Assembly: GCA_023425285.1 (NCBI GenBank)
Contig: JAFACY010000198.1
Location: 1 to 22,223 of the forward strand
Length of the DNA: 22,223 bases
Direction: 5' to 3'
DNA from: Bacillota bacterium
GTDB lineage: Bacteria > Bacillota > Clostridia > Tissierellales > Sedimentibacteraceae
Shown one piece after another: positions 21,406-22,223 of this stretch (position 1 is its first letter; each line of letters begins with the position of its first letter). Under the pieces are notes generated by a model. It saw only the letters and a program-made list of their open reading frames with translations, searched no databases and was not told the DNA's origin. The position numbers and the translations under genes were made by a program.

Positions 21406-22223
21406 CTATAACATCATAATTTTTCTTATATCTTCAACCGATTGTTTAATGTTAATTATAGTATACTCCACTTCATCTATGCTATTGAAAAAACCTAAGC
21501 TCATTCTTATGGAGCCCTCTATATATTCCCTGTCAATATTGACGGCTTCCAATATCCTGTTATTTTTGCTTTTGGATGAGCATGCCGAGCCTGTTGAAAC
21601 GTATATTCCTTTTTGCTCTAAAAAATGTACCAGCACTTCTCCCCTGACATTTTTAAACGATACATTTAGTATGTGCGGAGCTCCTTCTTCGTTTAACAAG
21701 CTGTTGATACGGATACCGCTTATTTCTTCTGTCAATTTCTTTGCATAAATCAGCTTAAGCTCATTGAGCTTGTTTCTTTCCTCTTCAAAGTTCTCATACA
21801 AAAGTCTGCATGCTTCACCAAAGCCGATTATGCCGGGAGTATTTTCAGTGCCCGGTCGAATACCTCTCTCCTGACCTCCGCCGAATACCGATGCCTTGAT
21901 TTTTAGGGAGGAGCGAACAAACAACCCTCCGACTCCTTTTGGACCGTGGATCTTATGACTGCTGAATGCCATGGTATCCACAGGTATGCTGTTCACATCT
22001 ATTTTTATCTTACCATATGATTGTACCACATCCACATGTATTTTTGTATGTTTATTTTTACTTTTAACAATTTCGGCTATTTTTTTTATATCCTGTACGA
22101 TTCCTATTTCATTGTTAACGTGCATGATGGATACCAATACGGTATCAGAATCAACTATTTCGCTCAGATTGTCAACATTTACTCTTCCCATACCATCGGT
22201 TTCAACATATCTTATGCTTACCC
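21406..22223 (-). CDS. Cysteine desulfurase (NifS/IscS-like), C-terminal 272 residues
   Basis: The frame is open to the right edge, so the N-terminus is missing. An internal ATG at 22191 is not the start, because family-like sequence (GVSIRYVETDGMG) continues upstream of it. The visible part contains the PLP lysine in SSHKIHGPKG, the GGGQERGIRPGTENTP substrate loop, and the persulfide cysteine in STGSACSSKSK. The cysteine loop with SSKSK is of the group I NifS/IscS type. The enzyme takes sulfur from cysteine and gives a protein persulfide. Its position directly before a rhodanese-less thiI points to a dedicated NifZ-like role in tRNA thiolation rather than general Fe-S assembly. Confidence 0.93.
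   Translation of the reverse strand, partial: VSIRYVETDGMGRVNVDNLSEIVDSDTVLVSIMHVNNEIGIVQDIKKIAEIVKSKNKHTKIHVDVVQSYGKIKIDVNSIPVDTMAFSSHKIHGPKGVGGLFVRSSLKIKASVFGGGQERGIRPGTENTPGIIGFGEACRLLYENFEEERNKLNELKLIYAKKLTEEISGIRINSLLNEEGAPHILNVSFKNVRGEVLVHFLEQKGIYVSTGSACSSKSKNNRILEAVNIDREYIEGSIRMSLGFFNSIDEVEYTIINIKQSVEDIRKIMML

Overview
The window reads as a chromosomal segment of a low-GC, spore-forming Firmicute of the Clostridia/Tissierellia type. The evidence is AT-rich DNA with strong GGAGG-type ribosome sites, the gene order rpsB-tsf-pyrH-frr-uppS-cdsA, a DUF4364 protein, an SLH-anchored surface enzyme, a ThiI that lacks a rhodanese domain and sits beside a NifS-like desulfurase, and sporulation-type promoter motifs. 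A Sedimentibacter-like organism would fit, but that is inference. No rRNA, tRNA, CRISPR array, prophage or transposase gene was recognised.

Layout. Bases 1-6.7 kb (minus strand) hold topA, then the translation/envelope operon rpsB, tsf, pyrH, frr, a 61-residue unknown, uppS and the start of cdsA. There is a clear promoter and a foldable leader before rpsB, and hairpins between several genes. Bases 6.7-7.7 kb (plus) hold a carboxymuconolactone-decarboxylase-like protein without the CxxC, and an MntR-type metal sensor with all six ligands. Bases 7.7-9.4 kb (minus) hold an exported GH18 glycosidase with SLH repeats. Bases 9.6-13.1 kb (plus) hold a peroxiredoxin homologue that has lost its peroxidatic cysteine, then comM-dprA. 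Bases 13.1-16.2 kb hold a HAD phosphatase, a CAP-domain exported protein whose only well-placed start is ACG, a ferritin-like diiron protein and a lipoprotein polysaccharide deacetylase. Bases 16.2-16.4 kb are non-coding and contain a 122-bp inverted-repeat element, a 27-bp palindrome and a 19-bp direct repeat flanking both. Bases 16.5-22.2 kb hold DUF4364, a cytoplasmic-looking beta-propeller, ferritin, a four-LysM cysteine-rich protein, rnhA, a 53-residue membrane peptide behind a sigma-K-like promoter, thiI and a partial nifS.

How the genes relate. The first block makes ribosomal/translation factors, UMP kinase and the undecaprenyl and phospholipid precursors. ComM and DprA act in natural transformation and recombination. 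NifS and ThiI form a sulfur-transfer pair for 4-thiouridine. MntR, the two ferritin-fold proteins and the peroxiredoxin relic suggest metal and oxidant handling, although they are not one operon. The LysM protein and the 53-residue peptide look spore-related.

I did not find a convincing new multi-gene defence or mobile system. The best leads are single-locus oddities: the C-to-S peroxiredoxin, the ACG start, the flanked palindromic element, the cysteine-bracketed LysM protein, the rpsB leader and the sigma-K-like promoter.
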